Source: JANQQJ01 sp046290575
GTDB taxonomy: Bacteria > Pseudomonadota > Alphaproteobacteria > SMXS01
NCBI GenBank assembly: GCA_046290575.1
Contig: JBKAGX010000005.1
Location: forward strand, 124,001-188,000
Length of the DNA: 64,000 nt
Direction of reading: 5' to 3'
Part shown: piece after piece, positions 26,841 to 35,971 of the stretch
Position numbering within the stretch: the first letter of the stretch is position 1
Layout of the letters: the number at the start of each line of letters is the position of its first letter
The notes under the pieces: model-generated
What the model was told of the DNA's origin: nothing
Seen by the model: the letters and a program-made list of their open reading frames with translations, nothing else
Database searches by the model: none
Made by a program: the position numbers and the translations under genes

Positions 26841-28340
26841 TTGAGCCCCAAAACGATTGCAGTAAACGCAGAGTACACCCCCCTCCATCGCGCCCTGTTG
26901 GGTCTTTTTGCGATGATATCGATCCTTATCGCGGCGAGCCAAGCCGACGCCCGCGCCGTTCCGGACAGTTTCACCGATCTGGCCGATCAGGTTGTGCCTT
27001 CTGTGGTGAACATCTCCATATCACAAGAGGTTAAGAGCCCGTTTGCCAACGGCGAAGAAGGCGTGCCCGAGCTGCCGCCCGGCGTGCCGGATATCTTCCG
27101 TGACTTCCGGCGCTACTTTGAGGAACGCCAAGGACCGCCTCGCCGCGCGCAGGGAGTCGGCTCCGGCTTCATCATCGACCCCAGCGGCCTGATCATTACC
27201 AATAATCATGTGGTCGAAAGCGCAGATGAAATCGTTGTGATCATGGATGACGGGACCGAGCTTGACGCAGAGGTCGTTGGCGCGGACCGCCGTACGGATA
27301 TTGCGCTCTTGAAAGTTGAGAGCGAGGAACCTCTGCCCGCGGTCGCGTTTGCTGATTCTGACGACGCCAAAGTCGGCCAGTGGGTCATGGCTGTCGGGAG
27401 TGCGTATGGCCTGGTGGGCACTGTCACAGCGGGTATCATTTCCGCCATCGACCGCAACATCAATGCGGGTCCATACGATGCCTTTATTCAGACCGACGCG
27501 GCCATCAACCAGGGTAATTCCGGTGGGCCGTTGTTCAACATGGATGGCCAGGTCATCGGCGTTAACAGCATGATCTACTCACGGACAGGCGGCAATGTCG
27601 GCATCGGTTTTGCCATTCCCGCCAATCAGGTGCAGCGGGTTGTGGCTGACCTGCGGGAGCATGGGCAGGTCAGGCGCGGTTGGCTGGGCGTTGGCATTCA
27701 GCCGGTGACCGAAGAGATCGCAGAGAGTGTCGGACTTGATGCCGCTGAAGGCGTTATGGTGACCAATGTCGTCGAAGACGATCCTGCAGACCGTGCGGGG
27801 GTCGAAAGCGGCGACGTCATCCTGGAATTTGACGGTGAAAAGATTCCGGATACCAGGACTCTGCTGCGCGTGGTCGCCGATACACCCACAGGCAAGAACA
27901 CGCGGCTCGTCGTTTGGCGCGACGGCAAGCGCAAGGCGCTGTCGATTGCCGTGGGCGCGATGAAAGCAGATGACGAGCGGCCTGCTGCAATCGCCTCCGA
28001 TGAAGATGGCGAGGACGAGTCGGAACCGGGTGTGGTCGACGCGCTGGGGATGACCCTGGCCGCCATCGATGATGAGGCCCGGGAAGCTTTCAACCTTCCT
28101 GATGATGCCGAAGGTGTGATCGTTGCCCAGGTGCGGCGCACCAGCCACGCTGCACAGGAAGGTATCCGGCGCGGAGACCTGATCGTCGAGGTAAACCGGC
28201 AGGATATCGATCAGCCGGATGACGTCACCGACGCGGTCGCCGATGCCCGGAAGGACGATCGCAAGTCGGTCCTCGTCAGGGTTCGCCGCGGCGAGAACTA
28301 TCTGTTCATCGCGCTCCGCCTGGAAGAGGACGAGGAATAG
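26841..28340 (+). CDS. DegP/MucD-type periplasmic serine protease
   Basis: HtrA-family protease/chaperone for misfolded envelope proteins. The 499 residues have an N-terminal signal segment (ALLGLFAMISILIAASQADA), a trypsin-like domain with the triad His123 (ITNNHVVE), Asp153 (RRTDIALLK) and Ser227 (NQGNSGGPLF), then two PDZ domains starting about residues 275 and 390. The gene starts with TTG, supported by AGGAG eight bases upstream. It sits behind hflK-hflC-DUF2065, a common arrangement. Which of DegP, DegQ or MucD is the closest cannot be decided by eye. Confidence 0.95.
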   Translation: MSPKTIAVNAEYTPLHRALLGLFAMISILIAASQADARAVPDSFTDLADQVVPSVVNISISQEVKSPFANGEEGVPELPPGVPDIFRDFRRYFEERQGPPRRAQGVGSGFIIDPSGLIITNNHVVESADEIVVIMDDGTELDAEVVGADRRTDIALLKVESEEPLPAVAFADSDDAKVGQWVMAVGSAYGLVGTVTAGIISAIDRNINAGPYDAFIQTDAAINQGNSGGPLFNMDGQVIGVNSMIYSRTGGNVGIGFAIPANQVQRVVADLREHGQVRRGWLGVGIQPVTEEIAESVGLDAAEGVMVTNVVEDDPADRAGVESGDVILEFDGEKIPDTRTLLRVVADTPTGKNTRLVVWRDGKRKALSIAVGAMKADDERPAAIASDEDGEDESEPGVVDALGMTLAAIDDEAREAFNLPDDAEGVIVAQVRRTSHAAQEGIRRGDLIVEVNRQDIDQPDDVTDAVADARKDDRKSVLVRVRRGENYLFIALRLEEDEE

Positions 28341-28344
28341 AAGG

Positions 28345-28992
28345 TTAAGCTGGGCGCGGTATTTCTGCCGCGTCCAGTACCAACCGCAGGTCTCGTTCTG
28401 AAACAACGGCGTCTGCCGCGTCAGCGGCAACGGGTTTGGGGCAAAAGGCAACGCCCAAACCCGCAGCTTTCAACATTGGAATATCATTGGCGCCGTCACC
28501 GACGGCCAATACCTCGGCAGCAGTGAGCCCCATGTCGCTCATGTAGCGCTGCATGGTTTCCACTTTGGCATCGGCGCCCAGGATCGGTTCGACGACCCGG
28601 CCGGTCAGAACACCGTTTTCAAATTCGAGCTGATTGGCGTGGTTTCCATCAAAGCCCGCGGCTTCTGCCACACGGCCGGTAAAAAAAGTGAATCCACCGG
28701 ATACCAGAATGCACCGGGCGCCAATCGCGTGAAGGCCCTCTGTCAGGTCGCGGGCCCCGGGGGTTAGCCGAATACGCTTGTCGAATACGTCCTGCAGCTG
28801 ACTTTCCTGAAGGCCTGCCAGCATGGCCACGCGTTCGCGCAGGGCGTCTTCAAAATCCAGCTCGCCCCGCATCGCGCGCTCGGTGATACCGGCCACGGTT
28901 TCGCCCACGCCGACCGCGTCGGCGAGTTCGTCGATGCACTCGTTTTCGATGATCGTCGAATCCATGTCCGCGATTAGCAGGCGAAAGGCCAC
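28345..28992 (-). CDS. serB: Phosphoserine phosphatase SerB, catalytic domain
   Basis: HAD-family enzyme for the last step of serine synthesis. The 215 residues contain motif I LIADMDSTIIENE (nucleophile Asp9), RAMRGELDFEDALRERV, motif II LVSGGFTFF and motif III VLAVGDGANDIPMLKAAGLG. The common alphaproteobacterial and E. coli SerB are about 300 residues with an extra N-terminal domain; that domain is missing here and an in-frame ORF resembling it ends 21 bases upstream. The start is GTG with GGAG nine bases before it. The catalytic half alone is complete, so the enzyme is probably active. Confidence 0.92.
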   Translation of the reverse strand: MAFRLLIADMDSTIIENECIDELADAVGVGETVAGITERAMRGELDFEDALRERVAMLAGLQESQLQDVFDKRIRLTPGARDLTEGLHAIGARCILVSGGFTFFTGRVAEAAGFDGNHANQLEFENGVLTGRVVEPILGADAKVETMQRYMSDMGLTAAEVLAVGDGANDIPMLKAAGLGVAFCPKPVAADAADAVVSERDLRLVLDAAEIPRPA

Positions 28993-29013
28993 GGACAGGA
29001 CTCCGGCAGAGTT

Positions 29014-29304
29014 TTAGGTCACAATCTTCAGACCGGACCCGACGACCGCACCGTTGGCGACCTCGATGGCCTGGGCCGCGTCAATGCCCTCGAACTTGAG
29101 TTGTGCTTTCTTGTGCTTCTCAATCCATTTGGGCTTCAGGCCGGTAGCGCCTGCACGCTTCAGCGCGGCCGAGATCAGCTCGATATGGACAGGCGTCAGT
29201 CTCGCAACACCCGCTGTCGGCGTGAACGTTAGCACGTTCCCTGTCGGTGTCGCTTCACCGCTCGATGCATAGCTAGGCGTGATGGCTTCTTTTTCGTCGG
29301 ACAT
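29014..29304 (-). CDS. Separate ORF resembling the SerB N-terminal domain
   Basis: A 96-residue protein. Residues 1-24 look unstructured; the rest (LTFTPTAGVARLTPVHIELI, then LKPKWIEKHKKAQLKFEG) resembles the N-terminal regulatory domain that precedes the catalytic part in longer SerB proteins. The TAA stop is in the same reading frame as serB and separated from its GTG by only 21 bases, which themselves include a ribosome site. So either a fused gene has become two cistrons or a nonsense change has split it. The resemblance is by overall layout and memory of the family, not an alignment. ATG at 29304; divergent from miaA. Confidence 0.65.
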   Translation of the reverse strand: MSDEKEAITPSYASSGEATPTGNVLTFTPTAGVARLTPVHIELISAALKRAGATGLKPKWIEKHKKAQLKFEGIDAAQAIEVANGAVVGSGLKIVT

Positions 29305-29324
29305 AATCGAATTCCCCGCGTCTC

Positions 29325-29354
29325 TTGCCGTGGCATCGGTTTCACCGATATACC
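29325..29354 (+). promoter_or_regulatory. Possible promoter giving a leaderless miaA transcript
   Basis: TTGCCG (29325-29330) and TATACC (29349-29354) are spaced by 18 bases, and the predicted start falls on or next to the ATG at 29360. No Shine-Dalgarno sequence is seen before that ATG, which agrees with a leaderless message. Confidence 0.4.
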
Positions 29355-29359
29355 GCCAC

Positions 29360-30316
29360 ATGGATTCCCCCGTGCGGCCTATAGTTATGCTGATCGCTGG
29401 CCCCACCGCAAGTGGCAAATCGGCGGTGGCCCTCGAACTTGCCCATCGGCTTGGGGGCGAGATCATCAATGCCGACAGCATGCAGCTGTACAGTGATGTC
29501 CAGGTGCTGACGGCGCGGCCTACGGTTGAGGAGATGGCGGGCATACCGCATCACCTCTATGGGGTCGCGCGGGTAACGGAACTCTATTCGGTCGCACGCT
29601 GGGTCGGTGGAGCCGAAGCGGTCATGACCGACGTGCTGGCGCGCGGAAACATGCCGATCTTTGTCGGTGGGACCGGCCTGTACTTCCGGGCACTGCTCGA
29701 AGGCCTTTCTGAAGTTCCCGAGATCGACCCTGGTGTTCGAAACGCGGTTCGCGAGCTTGTTGATCGTGAGGGCGCATTGACGGCTTATGCAGCGCTGCAA
29801 GAAGAGGACCCTGCTATGGCGGCGCGGCTTAACCCGGCTGACCGGCAGCGGGTGTCCCGTGCTCTGGAGGTGATCAGGTCCACGGGTCAGTCGCTTGCCC
29901 TATGGCAGGGCAGAACCACACCGGGGCCACTGGCTTTGGCCGACAGCGACGGCCAGCTGGGCAAGGTTGTCCTGATGCCGCCCCGCGACTGGCTTTATGA
30001 GCGGTGTAACCGGCGTTTCGACCTGATGATGCACCAGGGAGCGCTCGATGAAGTGCGGGCCTTGCCGCCGGCCGACGAGAATCTACCAGGTCTCAAGGCG
30101 CTCGGGGTGTTGCCATTGCGAGACTATCTCGCCGGTGATTGCACGTTGGAGGACGCGATTGAGCGCGCGAAGGCAACGACAAGGCAATATGCCAAGCGGC
30201 AGATGACATGGTTTCGAAACCAGTGCGCCGACTGGCCCCAGATCGATGAGAAAGAATCGGAAAGTATTATTAACATAATCTTTTCAAAAATTATCCCAGA
30301 CTGCTTGACGCCGTAA
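29360..30316 (+). CDS. miaA: tRNA dimethylallyltransferase MiaA
   Basis: Transfers the dimethylallyl group to A37 of tRNAs reading UNN codons. The 318 residues begin MDSPVRPIVMLIAGPTASGKSA when started at 29360, with the P-loop GPTASGKS, DSMQLYSDVQVLTARP, GGTGLYFRALLEGL and a C-terminal KRQMTWFRNQ motif for tRNA binding. The frame is open to 29279, but that extension overlaps the divergent gene and has no family counterpart. The GC content drops at the 3' end, where the final 25 codons are AT-rich (ESIINIIFSKII); these residues are an unusual tail. Confidence 0.95.
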   Translation: MDSPVRPIVMLIAGPTASGKSAVALELAHRLGGEIINADSMQLYSDVQVLTARPTVEEMAGIPHHLYGVARVTELYSVARWVGGAEAVMTDVLARGNMPIFVGGTGLYFRALLEGLSEVPEIDPGVRNAVRELVDREGALTAYAALQEEDPAMAARLNPADRQRVSRALEVIRSTGQSLALWQGRTTPGPLALADSDGQLGKVVLMPPRDWLYERCNRRFDLMMHQGALDEVRALPPADENLPGLKALGVLPLRDYLAGDCTLEDAIERAKATTRQYAKRQMTWFRNQCADWPQIDEKESESIINIIFSKIIPDCLTP

Positions 30317-30464
30317 TATCTGAACGCTAGTGTCCCGCCGCCCGTCGCGTTTTGCGCTGCGGCAAAGGGTTTGCCTGGGCCCCATGCGGGTGCTAGGTAA
30401 GCCCGCCAATTGAACGAGTGCCCGGCAATTTGTCGGAATGCAGATGAGTTAAGAGGAATAAACC

Positions 30465-32231
30465 ATGTCGCCGGAATCAAGCGATCGCCGCCTGTCGGGT
30501 GCAGAAATCGTCATCAAGGCATTGGTCGACCAGGGGGTCGATACGATCTTCGGATATCCCGGGGGTGCGGTGCTGCCGATCTACGATGCGCTGTTTCAGC
30601 AGAACAATATTCGGCACATCCTCGTTCGCCATGAACAGGGCGCCGTCCACGCAGCCGAAGGCTACGCTCGGTCAACGGGCAAGCCAGGCGTCGTTTTGGT
30701 GACGTCTGGCCCTGGTGCCACGAATGCGGTCACCGGCCTTGTCGATGCGCTGATGGATTCGGTACCCATCGTCTGCCTGACAGGGCAGGTGCCCACGCAT
30801 CTGATCGGTAGCGATGCCTTTCAGGAGGCCGATACGGTCGGCATTACGCGGGCGGCGACCAAGCACAACTATCTGGTCAAAGACATTAATGACCTTAGCC
30901 AGGTTATGCATGAGGCGTTTTTTGTCGCCACCAGCGGGCGCCCCGGACCGGTCGTTGTTGATCTGCCGAAAGATATTCAGGTCGAACTCGGCGACTATTC
31001 CGCGTCGCCCCAGATGCGGCATCGCAGCTATCGTCCACAGGTGAAGGGTGATCTGACCGCCATAACAGAGGCCGTCGAGCTGATCGCCAAAGCGAAACGT
31101 CCGGTTTTCTATACAGGCGGTGGCATTATCAATTCAGGGCCCGGCGCGTCGCAGCTGCTGCGCGAGTTCGTTCGCATGACCGGGTACCCGATCACCAGCA
31201 CCCTCATGGGGCTGGGTTGCTATCCCGCGTCGGACCAGCAATGGCTGGGCATGCTGGGCATGCACGGCACCTATGAAGCCAATTTGGCGATGCATGATTG
31301 TGACGTCATGATCAATATCGGGGCGCGTTTTGACGACCGGATTACCGGGCGGCTGGACGCGTTCTCGCCCGGTTCAAAGAAGATCCATGTCGATATTGAC
31401 CGGTCGAGCATCAACAAGAACGTGCATGTCGATATCGGCATTGTCGGCGACGCCGGCCATGTGATCGAGGACATGATCAAGGTCTGGAAATCGAAGGTTC
31501 TGAAGCCGGATCAAAAGGCACTGGACGCCTGGTGGGCGCAGATCAATGAGTGGCGCGGCATCGACTGTCTGAAATACAAGAACCGTGACGACGTCATTAT
31601 GCCGCAATACGCCCTGCAGCGGCTGAATGCGCTGACCCGTGACAGGAAGCCGTTCATCACCACCGAAGTCGGCCAGCACCAGATGTGGGCGGCGCAGTTT
31701 ATTGAATTCGATGATCCGAACCACTGGATGACGTCCGGCGGCCTGGGGACCATGGGCTATGGCATGCCCGCGGCGATCGGCGTGCAACTGGCGCATCCCG
31801 ATGCGCTTGTCGTCGATGTTGCGGGTGAGGCCTCCATCCTGATGAATATTCAGGAGTTCAGCACCGCCGTTCAGCACGATCTGCCGATCAAGATTTTCAT
31901 CCTCAACAACGAGTATATGGGGATGGTCAGGCAGTGGCAGGACATCACCTATGAAGGACGGTACTCCCACAGCTATTCGGATTCGCTGCCGGACTTCGTC
32001 AAGCTGGCCGAAGCCATGCACGGCGTTGGTCTGCGGGCGGAAAAGCCGGGTGAGGTCGATGACGTGATCAATGAGATGATGTCGATCGACCGGCCCGTCA
32101 TCGTCGACTGTCAGGTTGCCAAGCTGGCGAACTGCTTCCCGATGGTGCCATCGGGTGCGGCCCACAACGAGATTCTTCTGTCGGATGAGCAGGCAGGCCT
32201 GGCGCGCCAGGACGACATGTCGCTCGTCTGA
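30465..32231 (+). CDS. ilvB: Acetolactate synthase large subunit
   Basis: Thiamine-diphosphate enzyme that makes acetolactate and acetohydroxybutyrate, the first common step of valine, leucine and isoleucine synthesis. The 588 residues include GYPGGAVLPIYDALFQ, the catalytic glutamate in RHEQGAVHAAEGYAR, the FAD/TPP-domain segments SGPGATNAVTGL and VAGEASILMNIQEFSTA, and the substrate-side MVRQWQDITYEGRYSHSY. AAGAGGAATAAACC is a good ribosome site. The small subunit follows after 25 bases and ilvC after that, so this is an ilvBHC operon. Also called ilvI in some genomes. Confidence 0.97.
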   Translation: MSPESSDRRLSGAEIVIKALVDQGVDTIFGYPGGAVLPIYDALFQQNNIRHILVRHEQGAVHAAEGYARSTGKPGVVLVTSGPGATNAVTGLVDALMDSVPIVCLTGQVPTHLIGSDAFQEADTVGITRAATKHNYLVKDINDLSQVMHEAFFVATSGRPGPVVVDLPKDIQVELGDYSASPQMRHRSYRPQVKGDLTAITEAVELIAKAKRPVFYTGGGIINSGPGASQLLREFVRMTGYPITSTLMGLGCYPASDQQWLGMLGMHGTYEANLAMHDCDVMINIGARFDDRITGRLDAFSPGSKKIHVDIDRSSINKNVHVDIGIVGDAGHVIEDMIKVWKSKVLKPDQKALDAWWAQINEWRGIDCLKYKNRDDVIMPQYALQRLNALTRDRKPFITTEVGQHQMWAAQFIEFDDPNHWMTSGGLGTMGYGMPAAIGVQLAHPDALVVDVAGEASILMNIQEFSTAVQHDLPIKIFILNNEYMGMVRQWQDITYEGRYSHSYSDSLPDFVKLAEAMHGVGLRAEKPGEVDDVINEMMSIDRPVIVDCQVAKLANCFPMVPSGAAHNEILLSDEQAGLARQDDMSLV

Positions 32232-32256
32232 TTTTTGGAAAAACAGGACAAGAACA

Positions 32257-32769
32257 ATGCGTCGGGATGAACCGGTCGAAAAGCACACTATTGCCGTCCT
32301 CGTCGACAATGAGGCGGGCGTACTGGCCCGCGTCATTGGCCTCTTTTCCGGCCGTGGCTATAACATTGAGAGCCTGACTGTTGCAGAGGTGAACCACACC
32401 GAAGGTCTGTCGCGCATCACCATCGTGACATCCGGCACACCGGCTGTGATCGAACAGATCAAGGCACAGCTGGAGCGTCTGGTGCCGATCCACAAGGTCG
32501 GCGACCTGACCACGGAAGGCCCGTCGGTGGAACGCGAAATGGCGCTGGTCAAGGTCGCGTCAAACGGTGAGGCGCGGGTAGAGAGCTTGCGGCTGGCCGA
32601 TGCGTTCCGTGCCCGGGTGATTGACTCAACGACCGGGTCCTTCACCTTCGAGATCACCGGTGATTCAAGCAAGATCGACGCGTTTGTCGATCTGATGAAG
32701 CCGATTGGATTGGTTGATGTGTCCCGCACCGGTGTGGTCGCTATTAAACGAGGCGCCGAGGCCATGTGA
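32257..32769 (+). CDS. ilvH: Acetolactate synthase small (regulatory) subunit
   Basis: A 170-residue regulatory subunit that binds valine and activates the large subunit. The N-terminal ACT domain is clear (HTIAVLVDNEAGVLARVIGL then FSGRGYNIESLTVAEV), followed by the second ferredoxin-like domain (REMALVKVASNGEARVES ... EITGDSSKIDAFVDLMKP). The ATG at 32257 follows ACAGGACAAGAAC. It lies between the large subunit and ilvC in the same direction. The name ilvN is used for equivalents in other genomes. Confidence 0.96.
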   Translation: MRRDEPVEKHTIAVLVDNEAGVLARVIGLFSGRGYNIESLTVAEVNHTEGLSRITIVTSGTPAVIEQIKAQLERLVPIHKVGDLTTEGPSVEREMALVKVASNGEARVESLRLADAFRARVIDSTTGSFTFEITGDSSKIDAFVDLMKPIGLVDVSRTGVVAIKRGAEAM

Positions 32770-32848
32770 ACCGCTTGCCAAAGGCAGGCTTCGCCGTTAG
32801 GCATACGCAACTTTTTGAACAACAGAAAAACGGACAGGGGATCCCGCC

Positions 32849-33868
32849 ATGCGCGTGTATTACGACCGTGACGCAGATGTGAATCTCATCAAGACAAAAA
32901 AAGTGGCCGTGGTTGGCTATGGCAGCCAGGGCCATGCCCATACGCTCAATCTGCGCGACAGCGGTGTTGCCGAAGTTGCCGTGGCGCTGCGGCCCGGCTC
33001 GGCGACCGCGAAAAAGGCGGAGAATGAGGGCCTGACGGTGATGACGCCGGCCGAAGCTGCAGCCTGGGCCGATGCCGTGATGATCCTGACGCCGGATGAG
33101 CGCCAAGCCGCGCTCTATGCCGATGATCTGGCCGACAATATGAAACAGGGCGCAATGCTGATGTTTGCGCACGGTCTCAACATTCACTTCCGTCTGATCG
33201 AGCCGCGTCCTGACCTGGACGTGACCATGGTGGCGCCTAAGGGCCCGGGCCATACTGTCCGGTCGGAATATCTGCGGGGCGGCGGCGTGCCGTGCCTGAT
33301 CGCCATCCACCAGGACGCGTCGGGCAATGCGCACGATCTGGCGCTTTCCTATGCCAGTGCCATCGGCGGTGGCCGCGCGGGCGTGATCGAGACCAACTTC
33401 CGCGAAGAGTGCGAAACCGATCTGTTCGGTGAGCAGGCTGTGCTGTGCGGCGGGCTAAGCCATCTCATCATGGCCGGATTCGAGACGCTGACCGAGGCGG
33501 GCTATGCGCCGGAAATGGCCTATTTCGAATGTCTGCATGAAGTGAAGCTGATTGTCGACCTGATGTATGAAGGCGGTATCGCCAACATGCGCTACTCCAT
33601 CTCCAACACGGCGGAATATGGTGATTATGCCTCGGGTCCGCGGGTCATCACCGACGAGACCAAGGCGGAGATGAAGCGGATTCTGACCGACATCCAGCAG
33701 GGCCGCTTCGTGCGGGACTTCGTATTGGAGAATCAGGCCGGGCAGCCGAACTTCAAAGCAACGCGGGCCAACCAGGCAGCGCATCAGATTGAAGAAGTCG
33801 GTGAACGTCTGCGGGCGATGATGCCGTGGATCAGCGATAACAAGCTGGTCGATAAAGAACGCAACTAG
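32849..33868 (+). CDS. ilvC: Ketol-acid reductoisomerase IlvC
   Basis: NADPH-dependent isomeroreductase, second step of branched-chain amino acid synthesis. The 339-residue class I form has MRVYYDRDADVNLIKTKK, the Rossmann motif VVGYGSQGHAH, the magnesium ligands in ETDLFGEQAVLCGG and the YFECLHEVKLIVDLMYEGG helix. Start after CAGGGGATCCCGCC. The knot domain is present once, as in class I enzymes. It is the last gene of the ilvBHC run. Confidence 0.98.
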   Translation: MRVYYDRDADVNLIKTKKVAVVGYGSQGHAHTLNLRDSGVAEVAVALRPGSATAKKAENEGLTVMTPAEAAAWADAVMILTPDERQAALYADDLADNMKQGAMLMFAHGLNIHFRLIEPRPDLDVTMVAPKGPGHTVRSEYLRGGGVPCLIAIHQDASGNAHDLALSYASAIGGGRAGVIETNFREECETDLFGEQAVLCGGLSHLIMAGFETLTEAGYAPEMAYFECLHEVKLIVDLMYEGGIANMRYSISNTAEYGDYASGPRVITDETKAEMKRILTDIQQGRFVRDFVLENQAGQPNFKATRANQAAHQIEEVGERLRAMMPWISDNKLVDKERN

Positions 33869-34007
33869 AAAAGGCCTGTAACAGAAGGTTTAGGTCAGTA
33901 ATCCAGACCCTTAAATCCCTTGCCGGGCGGGTAGATTGCGACTAAATCCTGCTGATCCAATCACCGCCCCAGGGTATGAAGCTCTGTGGCGACTTGTGAG
34001 CAGGACG

Positions 34008-34121
34008 ATGTGCGACGCAATGGACTCAACATTGACTGAAATGGCCCGGCCCGCCGGGGCGGTTCTGCGTGCGCGGCTGCTACCGCTTCTTGTCGGAGAC
34101 ACCCGACTTATTCGCCCCTGA
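34008..34121 (+). other. Possible leucine-rich leader peptide ahead of leuA
   Basis: The 341 bases between ilvC and leuA hold no conventional gene. A 37-codon frame from the ATG at 34008 (AGCAGGAC just before it) or 26 codons from 34041 ends in VLRARLLPLLVGDTRLIRP, which has six Leu, two Val and one Ile in its last 19 residues. It is followed at 34136-34172 by an inverted repeat (GCCGCCG with CGGCGGC) ahead of the leuA ribosome site. This is the layout of attenuation control, but there is no long Leu-codon run and no T-tract, so it is tentative. Confidence 0.3.
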
Positions 34122-34209
34122 ACGCATTGTCCTATGGCCGCCGCCGCGTTTGAGGGGTGGAACGGCGGCGCATCAGGATATTACAAGATATGCGAAGGAG
34201 CAGAGGCAG

Positions 34210-35760
34210 ATGACCTCCGACAATCACATACGAATCTTTGACACCACCTTGCGAGATGGCGAGCAGTCGCCAGGTGCGAGCATGAATCTGCAGGAAAAAC
34301 TGCGGATCGCCGAACTGCTCGAGGCGATGGGCGTCGATATCATCGAGGCGGGGTTTCCCATTGCCTCCAACGGCGATTTTGAAGCTGTTACCGAGGTTTC
34401 GAAGCGGGCTGGCGATGGCGTTGTTATTTGTGGTCTCGCGCGATCCGGCTCGGCCGATATCGACCGCGCGGCAGAGGCCTTGAAGCCGGCGCCGCGCTCG
34501 CGGATTCATACCTTCATCTCCACCAGCCCGATTCACATGAAGTACAAGCTTCAGATGGAGCCGGAAGAGGTGGTCGAGGCCGTCCATGCCAGCGTCGAGC
34601 GGGCCCGCGGTTATACCGATGATGTGGAATGGAGCCCTGAAGACGGTACCCGTACGGAATGGGATTTTCTGTGCCGCACGGTGGAAGTCGCGATCAAGGC
34701 CGGGGCCACGACGATCAATATTCCCGATACCGTGGGTTATACACTGCCGGAGGAGTATACGGAGATCATCTCCATGCTCATGAACCGGGTGCCGAATATC
34801 GACAAGGCGATTATCTCCACCCATTGCCACAATGATCTGGGGCTGGCGGTGGCGAACTCGCTGTCGGGCGTCCGCGCTGGGGCGCGTCAGGTGGAATGCA
34901 CCATCAATGGCTTGGGCGAGCGCGCCGGCAATGCGGCCATGGAAGAGATCGTCATGGCGTTGAAGACCCGCAACGATCTGTTGCCCTATGAGTCCCGGAT
35001 CGACACCACCAAGATCATGCCCGCTTCACGGCTGGTTTCGGCGATCACCGGCTTTACCGTGCAAAACAACAAGGCAATTGTTGGGGCGAATGCGTTTGCC
35101 CATGAATCCGGCATCCACCAGGACGGGATGCTCAAGCACGCCGGGACCTACGAAATCATGACGCCAGAGTCCGTTGGTCTGACCCAGTCGACGCTGGTGA
35201 TGGGCAAACACTCCGGCCGCCATGCCTTCCGCGAAAAGCTGAAAGACATGGGGTATGAGCTCGGTCAGAACGCCGTCGAGGACGCCTTTCGCCGGTTCAA
35301 GGACTTGGCCGACAAGAAGAAGGATGTCTTTGATGAGGATATCATCGCCATCGTCGATGATGCGGTGACGTCGGAAGATAACGACCGGATCCGTTTCGTG
35401 TCGCTGCGTATCGCGTGTGGATCGGAAGAGCCGCCGGAAGCGCGTCTGGTGATGGAAGTCGATGGCGAGAACCTCGAAACGGTCCAGAGTGGTGATGGCC
35501 CGGTGGATGCCACCTTCAATGCCATCAAGGCCTTGATCGACTTCGCGCCGCATCTGCAGCTCTATCAGGTGCACTCTGTAACGCATGGTACGGACGCCCA
35601 GGCCGAAGTGACCGTTCGTCTTGAGGAAGATGGCCGGACAACCAACGGCCAGGGGGCCGATACCGATACACTGGTTGCCAGTGCCAGAGCCTATATCAAC
35701 GCGCTCAACAAATTGCTGGTGAAGCGTGAGAAGACCGCGCCGGCGGCGCTCAGCGCCTGA
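34210..35760 (+). CDS. leuA: 2-isopropylmalate synthase LeuA
   Basis: Condenses acetyl-CoA with 2-ketoisovalerate, the first step specific to leucine. The 516 residues begin MTSDNHIRIFDTTLRDGEQS, with the DTTLRDGEQ metal/catalytic motif, STHCHNDLGLAVANSL with the two zinc histidines, and NGLGERAGNAAMEEIVMAL. The C-terminal about 130 residues form the leucine-binding LeuA dimer domain. The ATG at 34210 follows AAGGAGCAGAGG; the frame stays open to 34069 but without similarity. It is separated from ilvC by 341 bases and may have its own promoter. A strong hairpin follows the stop. Confidence 0.97.
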   Translation: MTSDNHIRIFDTTLRDGEQSPGASMNLQEKLRIAELLEAMGVDIIEAGFPIASNGDFEAVTEVSKRAGDGVVICGLARSGSADIDRAAEALKPAPRSRIHTFISTSPIHMKYKLQMEPEEVVEAVHASVERARGYTDDVEWSPEDGTRTEWDFLCRTVEVAIKAGATTINIPDTVGYTLPEEYTEIISMLMNRVPNIDKAIISTHCHNDLGLAVANSLSGVRAGARQVECTINGLGERAGNAAMEEIVMALKTRNDLLPYESRIDTTKIMPASRLVSAITGFTVQNNKAIVGANAFAHESGIHQDGMLKHAGTYEIMTPESVGLTQSTLVMGKHSGRHAFREKLKDMGYELGQNAVEDAFRRFKDLADKKKDVFDEDIIAIVDDAVTSEDNDRIRFVSLRIACGSEEPPEARLVMEVDGENLETVQSGDGPVDATFNAIKALIDFAPHLQLYQVHSVTHGTDAQAEVTVRLEEDGRTTNGQGADTDTLVASARAYINALNKLLVKREKTAPAALSA

Positions 35761-35774
35761 TCTCAGTGCCAAGT

Positions 35775-35807
35775 CGCCCTGCAGGCCGAAAAAAGGCCTG
35801 TAGGGCG
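35775..35807 (+). terminator. Hairpin after leuA, possible terminator
   Basis: CGCCCTGCAGGCC (35775-35787) pairs with GGCCTGTAGGGCG (35795-35807) over 13 pairs with one G-U, closing a GAAAAAA loop. There is no clean T-tract (CTCCTATTGGGGG follows), so it may be a weak terminator or an mRNA 3' stabiliser. Confidence 0.5.
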
Positions 35808-35971
35808 CTCCTATTGGGGGTTTCAGGCCAACATTTCCGTCGCTAGTTGAAGTTGATGGTATAAGATGCGGAACGTGAAGGCCGACTCGCGGCATTCACT
35901 TCTCATGATCACACTCGTGCTTCGGCGTCGAAATAAGGGACGACTCCCCAATGGAGAGGGCATAGCGCTTA

